Positions 41,469 through 49,412 are shown, counted from the stretch's first letter. The stretch is DNA of 64,000 nt from Streptomyces sp. DH12 (GCF_020873895.1 NZ_JAHWGT010000022.1:54456-118455); one strand, 5' to 3'. A program made the numbers and translations. The notes: generated by a model not told the origin, from the sequence alone.

Positions 41469-42889
41469 GCCTTCTCCTTCGCGAGGAACGTGCTGAGGGT
41501 GGTGGGGATGTCGTCGGTGACCCAGTCGGCGCGGTACGACAGCTTGTAGCCGTCGGGGTGCTTGGCTCGGGACTCCAGTTGCATGAGGCCGCGCAGGCCC
41601 TTCGCCTCGGGGTGTCGGGTGTACTCGACGGTGACGAGGCCGTTCGAGGCGGCCAGCAGGATCTCCGAGGCGCCGGTGAAGACGAGCTTCGCGGTGTCGC
41701 GGCGCAGGGCGAGCATGGTGGCGAGGCGGGTCAGCCGCAGCTCGTAGTGGGGGGCGCCGAACGCGAACCGCATCAGCAGGTGCGTCGTGTACTTCGTCGC
41801 GCCGGGGTACGGGCGGGTCATCGTCTCGGCGCCGTAGCCGATGACGCCGGCTACGAAGCCGTCCACGACGACGAGCATGTTGTACGAGCCGGGGGCGGCG
41901 GCGAGACGGTGCATCCACAGGTCGCGGTAGTAGTCGACCTCCGTGCCCTTGGCCGGGACGACCTCGATGCGGGACTGGTCGGTCACCTGGTGGTCTGGCG
42001 GGATGATCGGTAGGGAGGTAGGCGCGTAGGTCCGGGACATGCCCAGAGCGACCTTGGGGCCTCCCGTGAGCTTGAAGATCTCCTCGGGTCGGTTGCTGAT
42101 GACGAAGGCGCGGGCGACGTCGCCGAGCGGGTGCGCGAACACGGGGGTCTCGTGTGCAGCGACGCCGGAGCGTTCCTCCTGGAGGAACATCAGCAGCGCG
42201 GCCTTGTCTCGCATGTGGTCGGCGAGCCGCTGCATGTCGACCTCGGGGTCGAACACCGAGTAGGGCGGCTCCGCCCACTCGACTCGGCCGCCGGTGTCGA
42301 AGAACTTCTCGAACCCGGCTTTGTACGTCGGCGGGGCGGCGATGATGATCGCGTGCGGGTCGTCCTCGGCCTCCGCGATGTGGTCCCACATGCACTTCGG
42401 GGCGAACTTCACGCCGGGGAGCCGTTCGGCGATCGAAGCGAGGGAGCCGGAGAGGCGCTTCTTGTGCTCGTCCTCCCGCTCGATCATGTCGGTGACCAGG
42501 TTCGTCCAGTAGTCGACCTCCGGCTTGGCCTGCATGCGGGCCAGCCAGTGGACGTACAGCAGGTGGGCGGCCTGGTCGACGAGCGGCCCGTCGGGCAGCT
42601 CGACCGGCTCGCCGTCGAGGGTCATGCCCAGCGACTCCAGGTCGCCGCCGGAGACGCAGGTGCCGACGATGCCGGTGTAGAGGGTGACGTCGGAGGTCTC
42701 CATGGACGACGGGGGGATGCCGGCGTTGGCGGCGACGAGGGCCGCGGCGAACGAGCCGACGCCGACCTCCACGTACCGCGTGTACTGGTCGCGCGGCAGC
42801 TTGTTGAACACCTTGCGGTAGAAGGCGCGGTCTGGGGCTGAGGAGTTGCCGGCGAACAGGACACCGGGTTGGGCGAATCCAGCGGGCAT
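41432..42889 (-). CDS. Predicted DNA base-modification protein, D12-methyltransferase-like plus Mom-like GNAT
   Basis: The 485-residue protein. N-terminal half: RYVEVGVGSFAAALVAANAG followed by METSDVTLYT resembles motif I and the SD motif of D12-class N6-adenine methyltransferases, and AEPPYSVFD is at the place of the DPPY motif with Glu replacing Asp. C-terminal half (about 330-485): a GNAT-like strand-helix pattern (NMLVVVDGFVAGVIGYG, YELRLTRLATMLALRRDTAK) ending TVEYTRHPEAKGLRGLMQLE, reminiscent of phage Mu Mom, which adds a carbamoylmethyl group to adenine in DNA. The basic tail is KAWRASRSKAKKK. This is an inference from motifs only. Confidence 0.6.
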   Translation of the reverse strand: MPAGFAQPGVLFAGNSSAPDRAFYRKVFNKLPRDQYTRYVEVGVGSFAAALVAANAGIPPSSMETSDVTLYTGIVGTCVSGGDLESLGMTLDGEPVELPDGPLVDQAAHLLYVHWLARMQAKPEVDYWTNLVTDMIEREDEHKKRLSGSLASIAERLPGVKFAPKCMWDHIAEAEDDPHAIIIAAPPTYKAGFEKFFDTGGRVEWAEPPYSVFDPEVDMQRLADHMRDKAALLMFLQEERSGVAAHETPVFAHPLGDVARAFVISNRPEEIFKLTGGPKVALGMSRTYAPTSLPIIPPDHQVTDQSRIEVVPAKGTEVDYYRDLWMHRLAAAPGSYNMLVVVDGFVAGVIGYGAETMTRPYPGATKYTTHLLMRFAFGAPHYELRLTRLATMLALRRDTAKLVFTGASEILLAASNGLVTVEYTRHPEAKGLRGLMQLESRAKHPDGYKLSYRADWVTDDIPTTLSTFLAKEKAWRASRSKAKKK

Positions 42890-42920
42890 CGCGATCCCAG
42901 GGGGGTCTCAGCGGTTCGCT

Positions 42921-42957
42921 CGGCCCACAACCAGCAGCGTTCGGGGGCACAGGGTAG
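42921..42957 (-). promoter_or_regulatory. Late promoter/leader element, copy 7
   Basis: Minus-strand TACCCT (42956-42951) then, after 15 nt, GCTGGTTGTGGGCCG (42935-42921), 32 nt upstream of the Mom/Dam-like gene and downstream of the tRNA. Confidence 0.6.
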
Positions 42958-42989
42958 CTGCTGGGCTGGTCAGCGGAACGGGGCCGGGA

Positions 42990-43066
42990 TGGACCGCGAG
43001 GGAGGACTCGAACCTCCAACCTCCGCCTACGAGAAGCGGTGCTCCATCCAGTCGAGCTGCTCGCGG
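42990..43066 (-). tRNA. tRNA, probably Arg(UCG), with atypical anticodon loop
   Basis: The minus strand folds as a cloverleaf: acceptor CCGCGAG/CTCGCGG, D-stem GCTC/GAGC, T-arm GGAGG-TTCGAGT-CCTCC, discriminator T and an encoded CCA at 42992-42990. The anticodon arm CCGCT/GGCGG has one G-T pair and the loop TCTCGTA, which puts TCG at positions 34-36 but C at 33 and T at 37, where U and a purine are expected. The overall resemblance is to bacterial tRNA-Arg. It may be functional with altered efficiency or decaying. Confidence 0.72.
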
Positions 43067-43135
43067 TTGGCCGTGACGCCGGCGGAATGGTAGCAGGCGT
43101 TTCCGGCACCCCTCGGCGGCCTTATGGACGGCGGT

Positions 43136-43179
43136 GAAGGCCGGTGGCCGGGCGTGTGGTTCCCCGGCCACCGGCCTTC
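43136..43179 (-). terminator. Strong terminator after the DUF488-like gene
   Basis: Perfect 17-bp arms (43136-43152 and 43163-43179) with a 10-nt loop, 6 nt after the stop of the 170-residue gene on the minus strand. It separates early and late transcription units. Confidence 0.82.
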
Positions 43180-43184
43180 CTCGA

Positions 43185-43697
43185 TCAGAACAGGGTGGGC
43201 GGCTCGGGCATCTTCGGCTTGCGGGCGCGGGGCGCCGTCGCGGACTGGGGGTCAGGGAGTTCCGGGACCTCCCAGCCGTAGCGCTCCAGGAACCATTCGG
43301 CCGCCCACCGCCGGTGGCACGCCTCGCCCTGGTTGACCTTCTCGTAGCACAGCAGGACGCCCGGCAGGGTGGGGTACGACCGTGCCACCTCCCGCAGGGC
43401 GGCCAGGATCTCCGCCTCGTGCCGGGTAAGCCGCTGCCGGTAGACCCGGCGCTCGATCGGGATGTCGTCGATGCCCTTGAGCGGGGGCCGCATCAGCTCC
43501 CAAGGGGCCAGGGCCTGGATCTGGATGTAGCGGTAGCGGACGAAGCGGGGCCGGCCGACGGTGATGCCGATGGGGACGCCGGCCTCTTCCCGCCAGTCCT
43601 GGTAGCGGCCGGTCGCCAGGTCCAGCGGCTGGGCGACGTCGATGCGTTCCACGGCGGGTTCGGGGCCGTGCAGGCCGAGGTGGTGAAGGTTGATCAT
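43185..43697 (-). CDS. DUF488-like protein
   Basis: The 170-residue protein with the pattern LPGVLLCYEKVNQGEACHR and WAAEWFLERYG matches DUF488 (CYE...CHR). An N-terminal segment binding basic residues (RRVYRQRLTRHEAEILAALR) precedes it. DUF488 is of unknown function, often near DNA or stress genes. I use ATG 43697 (AAAGG upstream); a GTG at 43742 would also keep the frame. It is the first gene downstream of an early element copy. Confidence 0.72.
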   Translation of the reverse strand: MINLHHLGLHGPEPAVERIDVAQPLDLATGRYQDWREEAGVPIGITVGRPRFVRYRYIQIQALAPWELMRPPLKGIDDIPIERRVYRQRLTRHEAEILAALREVARSYPTLPGVLLCYEKVNQGEACHRRWAAEWFLERYGWEVPELPDPQSATAPRARKPKMPEPPTLF

Positions 43698-43737
43698 GGT
43701 GGGCCTTTCTCCTGTGTGCGGGTGGTGGTTGTACTCG

Positions 43738-43797
43738 CTCACCCTTCAGCGGTCCACTGGGGTTACGTTCGTTATCCCGGTGGTTTTGGCTCAGGGG
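43738..43797 (-). promoter_or_regulatory. Early operator/promoter element, copy 1
   Basis: Shared features with the other copies: GGGATAACGAACGTAACCCC (inner dyad, minus strand) and a GCCAAAA outer arm; the other outer arm has decayed. It heads the DUF488-like gene. Confidence 0.55.
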
Positions 43798-43830
43798 CCC
43801 GGCGCGTGCGGGGCCCCTGAGCGTCCTGGG

Positions 43831-45072
43831 TCAGGGGGTGGTGGTGTCGAGGGTCTGGGTGGCCTCGGCGTCCGGGGCGACCCGGAGGGCGCCCGCGCGG
43901 ACGGTGGCCGCGGTGGCCGCCTTGGCCAGGTTCTGGGCGGCCTTCGTGGCGACCTGGCGCAGGTGGTCGATGCGCATCCGGTTACCGGGGATGCCGCCGT
44001 GCGCGCCGGAGAGGAGGATGGCCAGCTCGTCGGGGTCCATGCTGGCGATCTCCTGGAGGATTTCGCCGGCGGCGCCGAGCTTGCCGATCTTGCCGACCAG
44101 CTTGGCGCGGTCGCTGATGATCTTCTCGCGTCGGTCCACGTCCGCCTCCAGCTCGGGGAACATGCTGTCCCCGGCCTTGCCCGGGGTCGGCGCCTCCTCG
44201 GCCAGGACGAACATGACGGACTGGGTGGCCGCCTGCTCCTCTTCGCTGCGGACCTTCTGGCAGAACATCTCCGCGTCCCTGATGGTGTTGAACTGCCCCC
44301 GGCTCCAGCGGGCGATGAACGCGTTCTGGTTGGCCGGGCTGATCTGGGCCGCGTACCAGGCGAGGCCGACCGGGATGTGGCCCTTGAGGAGCGCTTCCCG
44401 CACGGCGGGCACGAGCTTGAGGAGCTGGAGGCGGCAGTCGACGTAGTTCCAGCTCTTGCCGACCCTCTTGGCGACCTCCTCCGGGGCGAGGCCGAAGTCG
44501 ACCAGCTTCTGGAACGCTTGCGCCTCCTCCAGCGGCGTCATGTTCTCGCGGCTCAGGTTCTCCGCGACCGACCGCTCGAAGGTCTCCAGGGTCTCCGAGC
44601 CGCCGTCCAGGCCGTGGAAGACCATCGCGTGCATCTCGGTCAGGCCCGCCATCCGGGCCGCCCGCCAGCGGCGCTCGCCGGAGATGAGGACGTAGCGCTT
44701 GGCGGAGGGCACGTAGCGGACGCTGATGGCCTGCTGCTGGCCGATCTCCTTCAGGCTGGCAGCCAGCTCGCGCAGCGCCTCCTCGTCGAAGACCTCGCGC
44801 GGCTGGTTCTCGTCACGGTCGATGCGATCGGTGGGGATGGTCCTGAGTGCGGTCTTGAGCTCGGGCCGGGCCACCCTGGCGGGCTCGACCACCTTCTTGG
44901 CCGGAGCCTTCCTGGCCGCCACCGCCTTAGCCGGCCGGGCGGCCGCCTTCCGCGGGGCAGCCGCCTTCCGCTGGGCAGCCGCCTTCCGCGGGGCGGCCTC
45001 CTCGGGGGCCGCCTTCGAGGTGGCCGCCTGGACCGCCTCCGTGGTGGTGGTCTCGGTGGTGGTGGCCGTCAT
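43831..45072 (-). CDS. ParB/KorB-like DNA-binding protein with histone-like N-terminus
   Basis: The 413-residue protein has an Ala/Lys/Pro-repeat N-terminus (about 20-85, AAPRKAAAQRKAAAPRKAAA) like histone H1 tails. A ParB N-terminal domain follows (RTIPTDRIDRDENQPREVF, LISGERRWRAARMAGLTEM, ENLSRENMTPLEEAQAFQKL). A KorB/ParB-type HTH comes next (about 225-300, LAPEEVAKRVGKSWNYVDCR, GLAWYAAQISPANQNAFIAR) and a helical C-terminus. It should bind specific palindromic DNA; an early element lies just upstream. The best target candidate is the repeated inner dyad (inference). Confidence 0.82.
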   Translation of the reverse strand: MTATTTETTTTEAVQAATSKAAPEEAAPRKAAAQRKAAAPRKAAARPAKAVAARKAPAKKVVEPARVARPELKTALRTIPTDRIDRDENQPREVFDEEALRELAASLKEIGQQQAISVRYVPSAKRYVLISGERRWRAARMAGLTEMHAMVFHGLDGGSETLETFERSVAENLSRENMTPLEEAQAFQKLVDFGLAPEEVAKRVGKSWNYVDCRLQLLKLVPAVREALLKGHIPVGLAWYAAQISPANQNAFIARWSRGQFNTIRDAEMFCQKVRSEEEQAATQSVMFVLAEEAPTPGKAGDSMFPELEADVDRREKIISDRAKLVGKIGKLGAAGEILQEIASMDPDELAILLSGAHGGIPGNRMRIDHLRQVATKAAQNLAKAATAATVRAGALRVAPDAEATQTLDTTTP

Positions 45073-45107
45073 GGTGCCCTCCGTAGTGGGTGGTGGGTGG
45101 TGGGTTG

Positions 45108-45180
45108 GTACACCTTCATCATTGACCAACACACTTGGTATTACCGGTTTATCCCAGATGATTTGGTCAATAAGTCGTCA
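45108..45180 (-). promoter_or_regulatory. Early operator/promoter element, copy 2
   Basis: Both outer arms are present: TTGACCAAA (minus, 45170-45162) and TTGGTCAATGATGAAGGTG (45129-45111), with a degenerate inner dyad GGGATAAACCGGTAATACC. It is upstream of the ParB/KorB-like gene. Confidence 0.7.
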
Positions 45181-45214
45181 AGCAAAGCCGCAGGTCAGCG
45201 CCTTGCAGGGGCGT

Positions 45215-45883
45215 TCAGGCCGGCTCGCCGAACAGGTCGAGCTGGGCGGCTTCCACGACGGGTCCGCCGCCTTGGCCGGCCGCCCGGTGGGCCAGGTGCT
45301 GGGCGACCGTCCAGCGCGTCCAGGCGCCACCCGAGGTGTACTGTCCGGCGCTCGCGGAGAGGATGAGGAGGTCTGCGCGGGCTCGGTGCACGGTGCCGTC
45401 AAGGATCAACCACACCTCGCACTTCGGCGCGCCGAGAGCGGTGACCATGGCCAGCTGGTGAATGTCGCCCCACCCGGGGTGCAGTGCTCCAGGGCGGACG
45501 TAGACCCAGGTGCCGAGGTTCACGTCGCCGGGCCCGGTCGTGGTGTGCCGGTAGGGCGGGCGCTGCCGCACCGGCCGGGCGGGCTTCGGCGGGTAGTAGT
45601 GGCTCGGCGGGTAGTGCGGGTGTGCGGGCCGGAGCTTGGCGGCCTGGGCGGTGACGGCCTCGGCGTCGGTGTAGCAGCGGGGGCCGCCGTGCCACTGGCG
45701 GGGCGTTGTCGTGTCCGCCCAGGTGGTCGCTCCGCAGACGCACCGGCAGGTGGTCAGGTACTCCCCGGCGATGGCGCACGGCCAAGCCGTGCCGCAGGCC
45801 CGGCAGGTCGGGCTACCGCTGTCGATGCCGTGGGGAAGGTGGCTGTGCGGGAGGTAGATCGGTCGCGGCGCCCAGGCGGCCAT
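45215..45883 (-). CDS. Early zinc-binding protein with C-terminal clamp motif
   Basis: The 222-residue protein has an N-terminal zinc site (SPTCRACGTAW and TTCRCVCGATTW), a Pro/His-rich middle and a beta domain (WVYVRPGALHPGWGDIHQLA, CEVWLILDGTVHRARADL). It ends EAAQLDLFGEPA. QLDLF is a canonical beta-sliding-clamp-binding pentapeptide, also present at the C-termini of two other early proteins here. ATG 45883 follows GAAGGGACG. Likely DNA-associated; exact role unknown. Confidence 0.7.
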   Translation of the reverse strand: MAAWAPRPIYLPHSHLPHGIDSGSPTCRACGTAWPCAIAGEYLTTCRCVCGATTWADTTTPRQWHGGPRCYTDAEAVTAQAAKLRPAHPHYPPSHYYPPKPARPVRQRPPYRHTTTGPGDVNLGTWVYVRPGALHPGWGDIHQLAMVTALGAPKCEVWLILDGTVHRARADLLILSASAGQYTSGGAWTRWTVAQHLAHRAAGQGGGPVVEAAQLDLFGEPA

Positions 45884-45979
45884 GCGGACGTCCCTTCTCT
45901 GGCAGGGGGTGGAGGCTGGTGGGTCGTGGTACGGGGGCGGGCCGGGAGTCCTGCGCGCTCTGGGCCCGCCCCGCTGGCG

Positions 45980-46930
45980 CTACGCCTCCGGCGCGAGCCG
46001 CTTGAGCTCGGCGACCGCCTCGGGCAGGTGCCGGACGCCGATGACGTCCAGGTCGAGCCCCAGGCCGTGGACGTACGGGGCCTGCTGGGCCGGGACGATG
46101 ACGGTGCGGCACGCGGTGGCGGCCGCCGCGGTGGCGGTGTGGCGAAGGTCGGTGACCTGCCGGAGGTACCCGTCGAGGCCCAGCTCGCCGAGAAGCACGG
46201 CCTCGTGGAGGGCGACCGGGCTGAAGGCGCCGGCCGCCGCGAGCGCGGTGCAGGCGATTGCCAGGTCGGCACCGGCGCCGCCGAGGGAAATCGGCCAGTT
46301 GGAGGTCACCTGCATGAGGCCGGGCTTCCACTCCTGGCCGCTGTTCACGATGGCCGCCCGGATTCGGTCGCGGGTCTCGCGACTCCACATGGAGTTGGGG
46401 CCGGTGACCTGGAACGCGGGGGTGCCGCCCGGGGTGTACTCGGCGTGCACCGTGACCATGCCCCTGCGGGTGGGGATCGCGATGGCCGCTATGCCGCGCC
46501 GCAACACCTGCCCGGTGGGGAGCAGGACCCTGCGGAACGGTTCGCCGCGATCGGCGACCTCCCAGCCGGCCTCGTCCAGCCCGCCGTAGGGCATGGCGTC
46601 GGCCAGGAGGGCGCCGATGTCGTCCGCGATGCCGTCGCGGAGCAGGCTGCCCGCGCTCGCCGGGGCGTACCAGATGGTGCGGCCGTCGCCGTCGATCACG
46701 TCCACGAGTTCGGCCTCGGCGGTGTCGATGGTGACGGCGGCCGCCTCCGGGAGGTCCTGTCGGATCAAGGCGGCGACGTACTCGATGGTGTTGCGCAGGA
46801 GGAGGAGGCGGGCGCGGCCGGCGTTTTGCAGGGCGTCCTCGGCGGCCTGGGAGAGGGCGGCGGTCGTGGGGTCGGTGTAGAGGGGGTGGAGGGGGGTGGC
46901 CTTCGCGGGGCCGGCGGTGGTGTTGCCCAT
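45980..46930 (-). CDS. ComM/ChlI-subunit-like protein
   Basis: The 316-residue protein. The C-terminal part (about 170-300) matches the N-terminal domain of ComM/YifB and magnesium-chelatase-like proteins: EYTPGGTPAFQVTGPNSMWS, RETRDRIRAAIVNSGQEWKP and LHEAVLLGELGLDGYLRQV. The AAA+ ATPase part of ComM is absent, so this is a stand-alone substrate- or nucleic-acid-binding module. The N-terminal 95 residues resemble the small 115-residue protein encoded next. ComM works in DNA uptake and branch migration (family knowledge); a link to DNA recombination is inference. Confidence 0.72.
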   Translation of the reverse strand: MGNTTAGPAKATPLHPLYTDPTTAALSQAAEDALQNAGRARLLLLRNTIEYVAALIRQDLPEAAAVTIDTAEAELVDVIDGDGRTIWYAPASAGSLLRDGIADDIGALLADAMPYGGLDEAGWEVADRGEPFRRVLLPTGQVLRRGIAAIAIPTRRGMVTVHAEYTPGGTPAFQVTGPNSMWSRETRDRIRAAIVNSGQEWKPGLMQVTSNWPISLGGAGADLAIACTALAAAGAFSPVALHEAVLLGELGLDGYLRQVTDLRHTATAAAATACRTVIVPAQQAPYVHGLGLDLDVIGVRHLPEAVAELKRLAPEA

Positions 46931-47008
46931 GGGGTGTGTCCTTCCGGGATGGTGTCCAGGGGGGTCCTGGGCGGGCAGCACGCTCCTGGGGGGACCGTGC
47001 TGTCGGCT

Positions 47009-47037
47009 CAGGGGGCGGCCGGGGGCCGGCCGCCCTG
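47009..47037 (-). terminator. Terminator-like hairpin
   Basis: CAGGG...CGGCC (47009-47020, two-base bulge) pairs with GGCCG-CCCTG (47028-47037), just after the stop of the 115-residue gene. It may cause partial termination before the ComM-like gene. Confidence 0.5.
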
Positions 47038-47047
47038 CCTGGTGGGG

Positions 47048-47395
47048 TCAGCCGAGTTCGATGACGAAGCGGCGGTCGATGGTGGGCCTCCAGCCGGCGT
47101 CGATGTAGGTGGTGCGCTTCGAGCTGAGGCCGAGCAGGTTCCCCGCGGTCTGCTCGATGCGGTGGAGGAGGGTGGGGGCGAGGATGCTGTCCTCGCCGGC
47201 CCGCCAGGCGAGGTAGCCGGTCTCGCTGATGGCGACCGGGGCGCCGGTGCGGGCGTTGATCGTGAGGGTGGTCGCCTCGGGCAGGTACTCCTGCACCATC
47301 TCCGTCAGGCGGGCGGTGCCCTGGAGCAGGGCCTGCATCAGGGCCGTCTGGGCGTTCGTCGTGGTCCAGTTGCGCGCGGTGGTGGTGGCGGTCAT
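47048..47395 (-). CDS. Small early protein, paralogous to the ComM-like N-terminus
   Basis: The 115-residue protein has the pattern TARLTEMVQEYLPEATTLTI and APVAISETGYLAWRAGEDSI, which resembles YVAALIRQDLPEAAAVTIDT and GRTIWYAPASAGS in the neighbouring ComM-like protein. A shared small alpha/beta domain of about 80 residues is likely; function unknown. ATG 47395 is the first gene after early element copy 3, so it leads the transcription unit. Confidence 0.65.
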   Translation of the reverse strand: MTATTTARNWTTTNAQTALMQALLQGTARLTEMVQEYLPEATTLTINARTGAPVAISETGYLAWRAGEDSILAPTLLHRIEQTAGNLLGLSSKRTTYIDAGWRPTIDRRFVIELG

Positions 47396-47426
47396 GGCGG
47401 GCTCCGTGGTTGGTGGTGGGGAGTGG

Positions 47427-47500
47427 GTACACCTTCATCATTGACCAATGCGACCGGGGTTACCTTCCTTATCCAATCTTATTTGGTCAAGTAATCGGCA
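47427..47500 (-). promoter_or_regulatory. Early operator/promoter element, copy 3
   Basis: Outer arms TTGACCAAA (47490-47482) and TTGGTCAATGATGAAGGTG, inner half-dyad GGATAAGGAAGGTAACCCC, with a further TTGCC box upstream. It heads the 115-residue and ComM-like genes. Confidence 0.7.
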
Positions 47501-47512
47501 AGTATTCGCTGG

Positions 47513-49318
47513 TCATGCGGTCGTCGTGAAGTCACCGCGCTCGGGGGCGTACCGGCTGATCTCCTCGCCGGTGATGCACTCGGCGAGCGCGCTGATCAGG
47601 ATCTCGGCGGCCGGGGGCGTGACCGCGTTGCCGTACTGGCGGACGCGGTCCCTCTTGCTGCCGAGGACCACGTAGTCGTCGGCAAAGGCCATCGCGCGGC
47701 CGATCTCGTGCGGCTGGAGCATCCTGAACAGGACGTCTTCGATGTTGACCTCGCCGGTGACCAGGGCGTAGCGGTCACGGGTCGAGAGGGTGCCGACGGG
47801 CTCGCTGACCGGGCGCGGGGTCCCGTTGCCGTAGTAGGGGGCCAAGAACGGCTCCCAGGTGACGAGGGACTGGTGGCCGGTGGTGGTGAGGGTCCGCATC
47901 GGGTCGGCCAGGCTGGTGCAGTGCTCGCCGCCGTCGCCCCGGCTGCCGTTGTTCCGCATCATCATCCCCGGCACGGGCGCGGCGGCCAGGCCGTGGTGGT
48001 TGCCGGAGGCGCAGACCGTGGCGAGCGGGTCGGCGATCGAGCGGACGTCGCTGCTGCCGCCTCGGATTTCCGTGATCCACGGCAGCCAGGCCAGGCCGGC
48101 TTCGGCTCGTGCGGTCTGGGTCTGCATCGGCCCGTAGATCGGGCGGGCATTCTTCCCCTCGCGGCCGTCGCAGGGCACGAGGAGCGGGGGAACCGCGAGG
48201 GCGTCGTTCTCGCGGGTGGTGCGGGTCGGCATCGGCTCGAACAGGTCGGTGGCCGCGTCCCGCCAGGTGCCGCCGGTGGGCACCATCAGCGGGCGAGCGA
48301 ACCGGTCCAAGCCGGCCTGGATCCGGCGCATCGTCTTGTCGGCGAGCGGCTTGTCGCGGTCGCCGATCCGGGTACCGGCGATCGACCAGTCGATGGCCGC
48401 CGCGGCGGGCAGCGCCTCGGGCTCCACGACTTGGCGGCCGCACTGGGTGTTCGGGCACCGGTAGTCGTACTGGCTCTTGTACCGGCCCATGTCGATGCCG
48501 GGCCGCCGCCACGACTGTTCGGCCCGGATCCACTCGCGGCAGCCGGTGCAGTAGGCGCGGGGGTTGAGCCACTTCGCCCAGTTCGGCGTACGGCCGAGGC
48601 TCTGGTGCCAGTAGGCGAAGTAGAGGCGGTCGCGGGACTGCGGGGCGCGGTGGACGCTGCGGGGGTCGGCGTGCATGGAGTTGAGGGCGATCAGCCGGGT
48701 GCGGTAGCCCATTTTGTGGAACTCGGCCACCCAGCGGTCCCACTCCGCCCACTGTCGGACGTCGACCACGTTCTCCACGACCCCCGCCTTGACCAGGTGG
48801 CCGCGTTCGATGACACCCCGCAGGTACAGCGGGATCTCCTCCATCAGTGCCCGACTGGCCTCCTCCTCTTCGGTGGGGCCGTTGTCGCGCTCCTCGCCGG
48901 TTTGGAACTTCTCCGACTCCAGCTCGGCGTACAGGTCCAGCAGATCGCCCTGGACCGCCTTGGCGAACGAGCGCTTCTTGCCCTGGGCGATCGACCACTT
49001 CGTGCATTCGGGCGAGCCCCAGTGGATGTCCGCGATCGGCCAGGCCCAGACCGGGGCCTTGCGGATGTCGCCGATGTAGTGGGCGACGCCGGGGAAGTTC
49101 CGCTCGTGGGACTCGATGGCCTTCCGCCAGTGGTTGGCGGCCCGGGTGACGCTGACGTTGGGGACGGCGTCGGCGCCCTGGGTGGAGCCGCCGGCTCCGC
49201 AGAACCAGTCCATGACCGACAACTCGGTGCCGTCGTGCTTGTACGCCTTGGCCCGCGCGTGGGCGGCCTGGGTCGGCGCGGCGGCCATGGCGCGGGTGGT
49301 GGTGGAGATGTAGGGCAT
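47513..49318 (-). CDS. DNA cytosine-5 methyltransferase, atypical motif IV
   Basis: The 601-residue protein. Motif I MDWFCGAGGSTQGAD (about residue 36), motif VI VVENVVDV, motif VIII RAPQSRDRLYFAYW and motif X YGNAVTPPAAEIL are clear. The catalytic loop reads WGSPECTKWSIAQG: the nucleophilic Cys is present, but the usual PPCQ is SPEC. A zinc-like insert (TGCREWIRAEQSW, CPNTQCG) lies at about 260-310. It methylates or modifies cytosine in DNA and may protect phage DNA from restriction. ATG 49318 is used; an internal ATG 10 codons later is possible. Confidence 0.85.
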   Translation of the reverse strand: MPYISTTTRAMAAAPTQAAHARAKAYKHDGTELSVMDWFCGAGGSTQGADAVPNVSVTRAANHWRKAIESHERNFPGVAHYIGDIRKAPVWAWPIADIHWGSPECTKWSIAQGKKRSFAKAVQGDLLDLYAELESEKFQTGEERDNGPTEEEEASRALMEEIPLYLRGVIERGHLVKAGVVENVVDVRQWAEWDRWVAEFHKMGYRTRLIALNSMHADPRSVHRAPQSRDRLYFAYWHQSLGRTPNWAKWLNPRAYCTGCREWIRAEQSWRRPGIDMGRYKSQYDYRCPNTQCGRQVVEPEALPAAAAIDWSIAGTRIGDRDKPLADKTMRRIQAGLDRFARPLMVPTGGTWRDAATDLFEPMPTRTTRENDALAVPPLLVPCDGREGKNARPIYGPMQTQTARAEAGLAWLPWITEIRGGSSDVRSIADPLATVCASGNHHGLAAAPVPGMMMRNNGSRGDGGEHCTSLADPMRTLTTTGHQSLVTWEPFLAPYYGNGTPRPVSEPVGTLSTRDRYALVTGEVNIEDVLFRMLQPHEIGRAMAFADDYVVLGSKRDRVRQYGNAVTPPAAEILISALAECITGEEISRYAPERGDFTTTA

Positions 49319-49349
49319 GCGGGCCTGTCCGTTCTGAGTGGGTGGTGGT

Positions 49350-49412
49350 GTCGTCTTCAGTCATTCACCGAACCCCCCGGGATAACCTCGTTATCCCGGG
49401 GGGTTTGGTCAA
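49350..49412 (-). promoter_or_regulatory. Early operator/promoter element, copy 4 (35-bp perfect palindrome)
   Basis: A 16-bp arm (49371-49386) and its exact inverse (49390-49405) around CTC contain GGGATAAC/GTTATCCC. The left outer arm is present as TTTGGTCAAG, the other is decayed. It is the clearest version of the inner dyad, upstream of the C5 methyltransferase gene. Confidence 0.75.
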
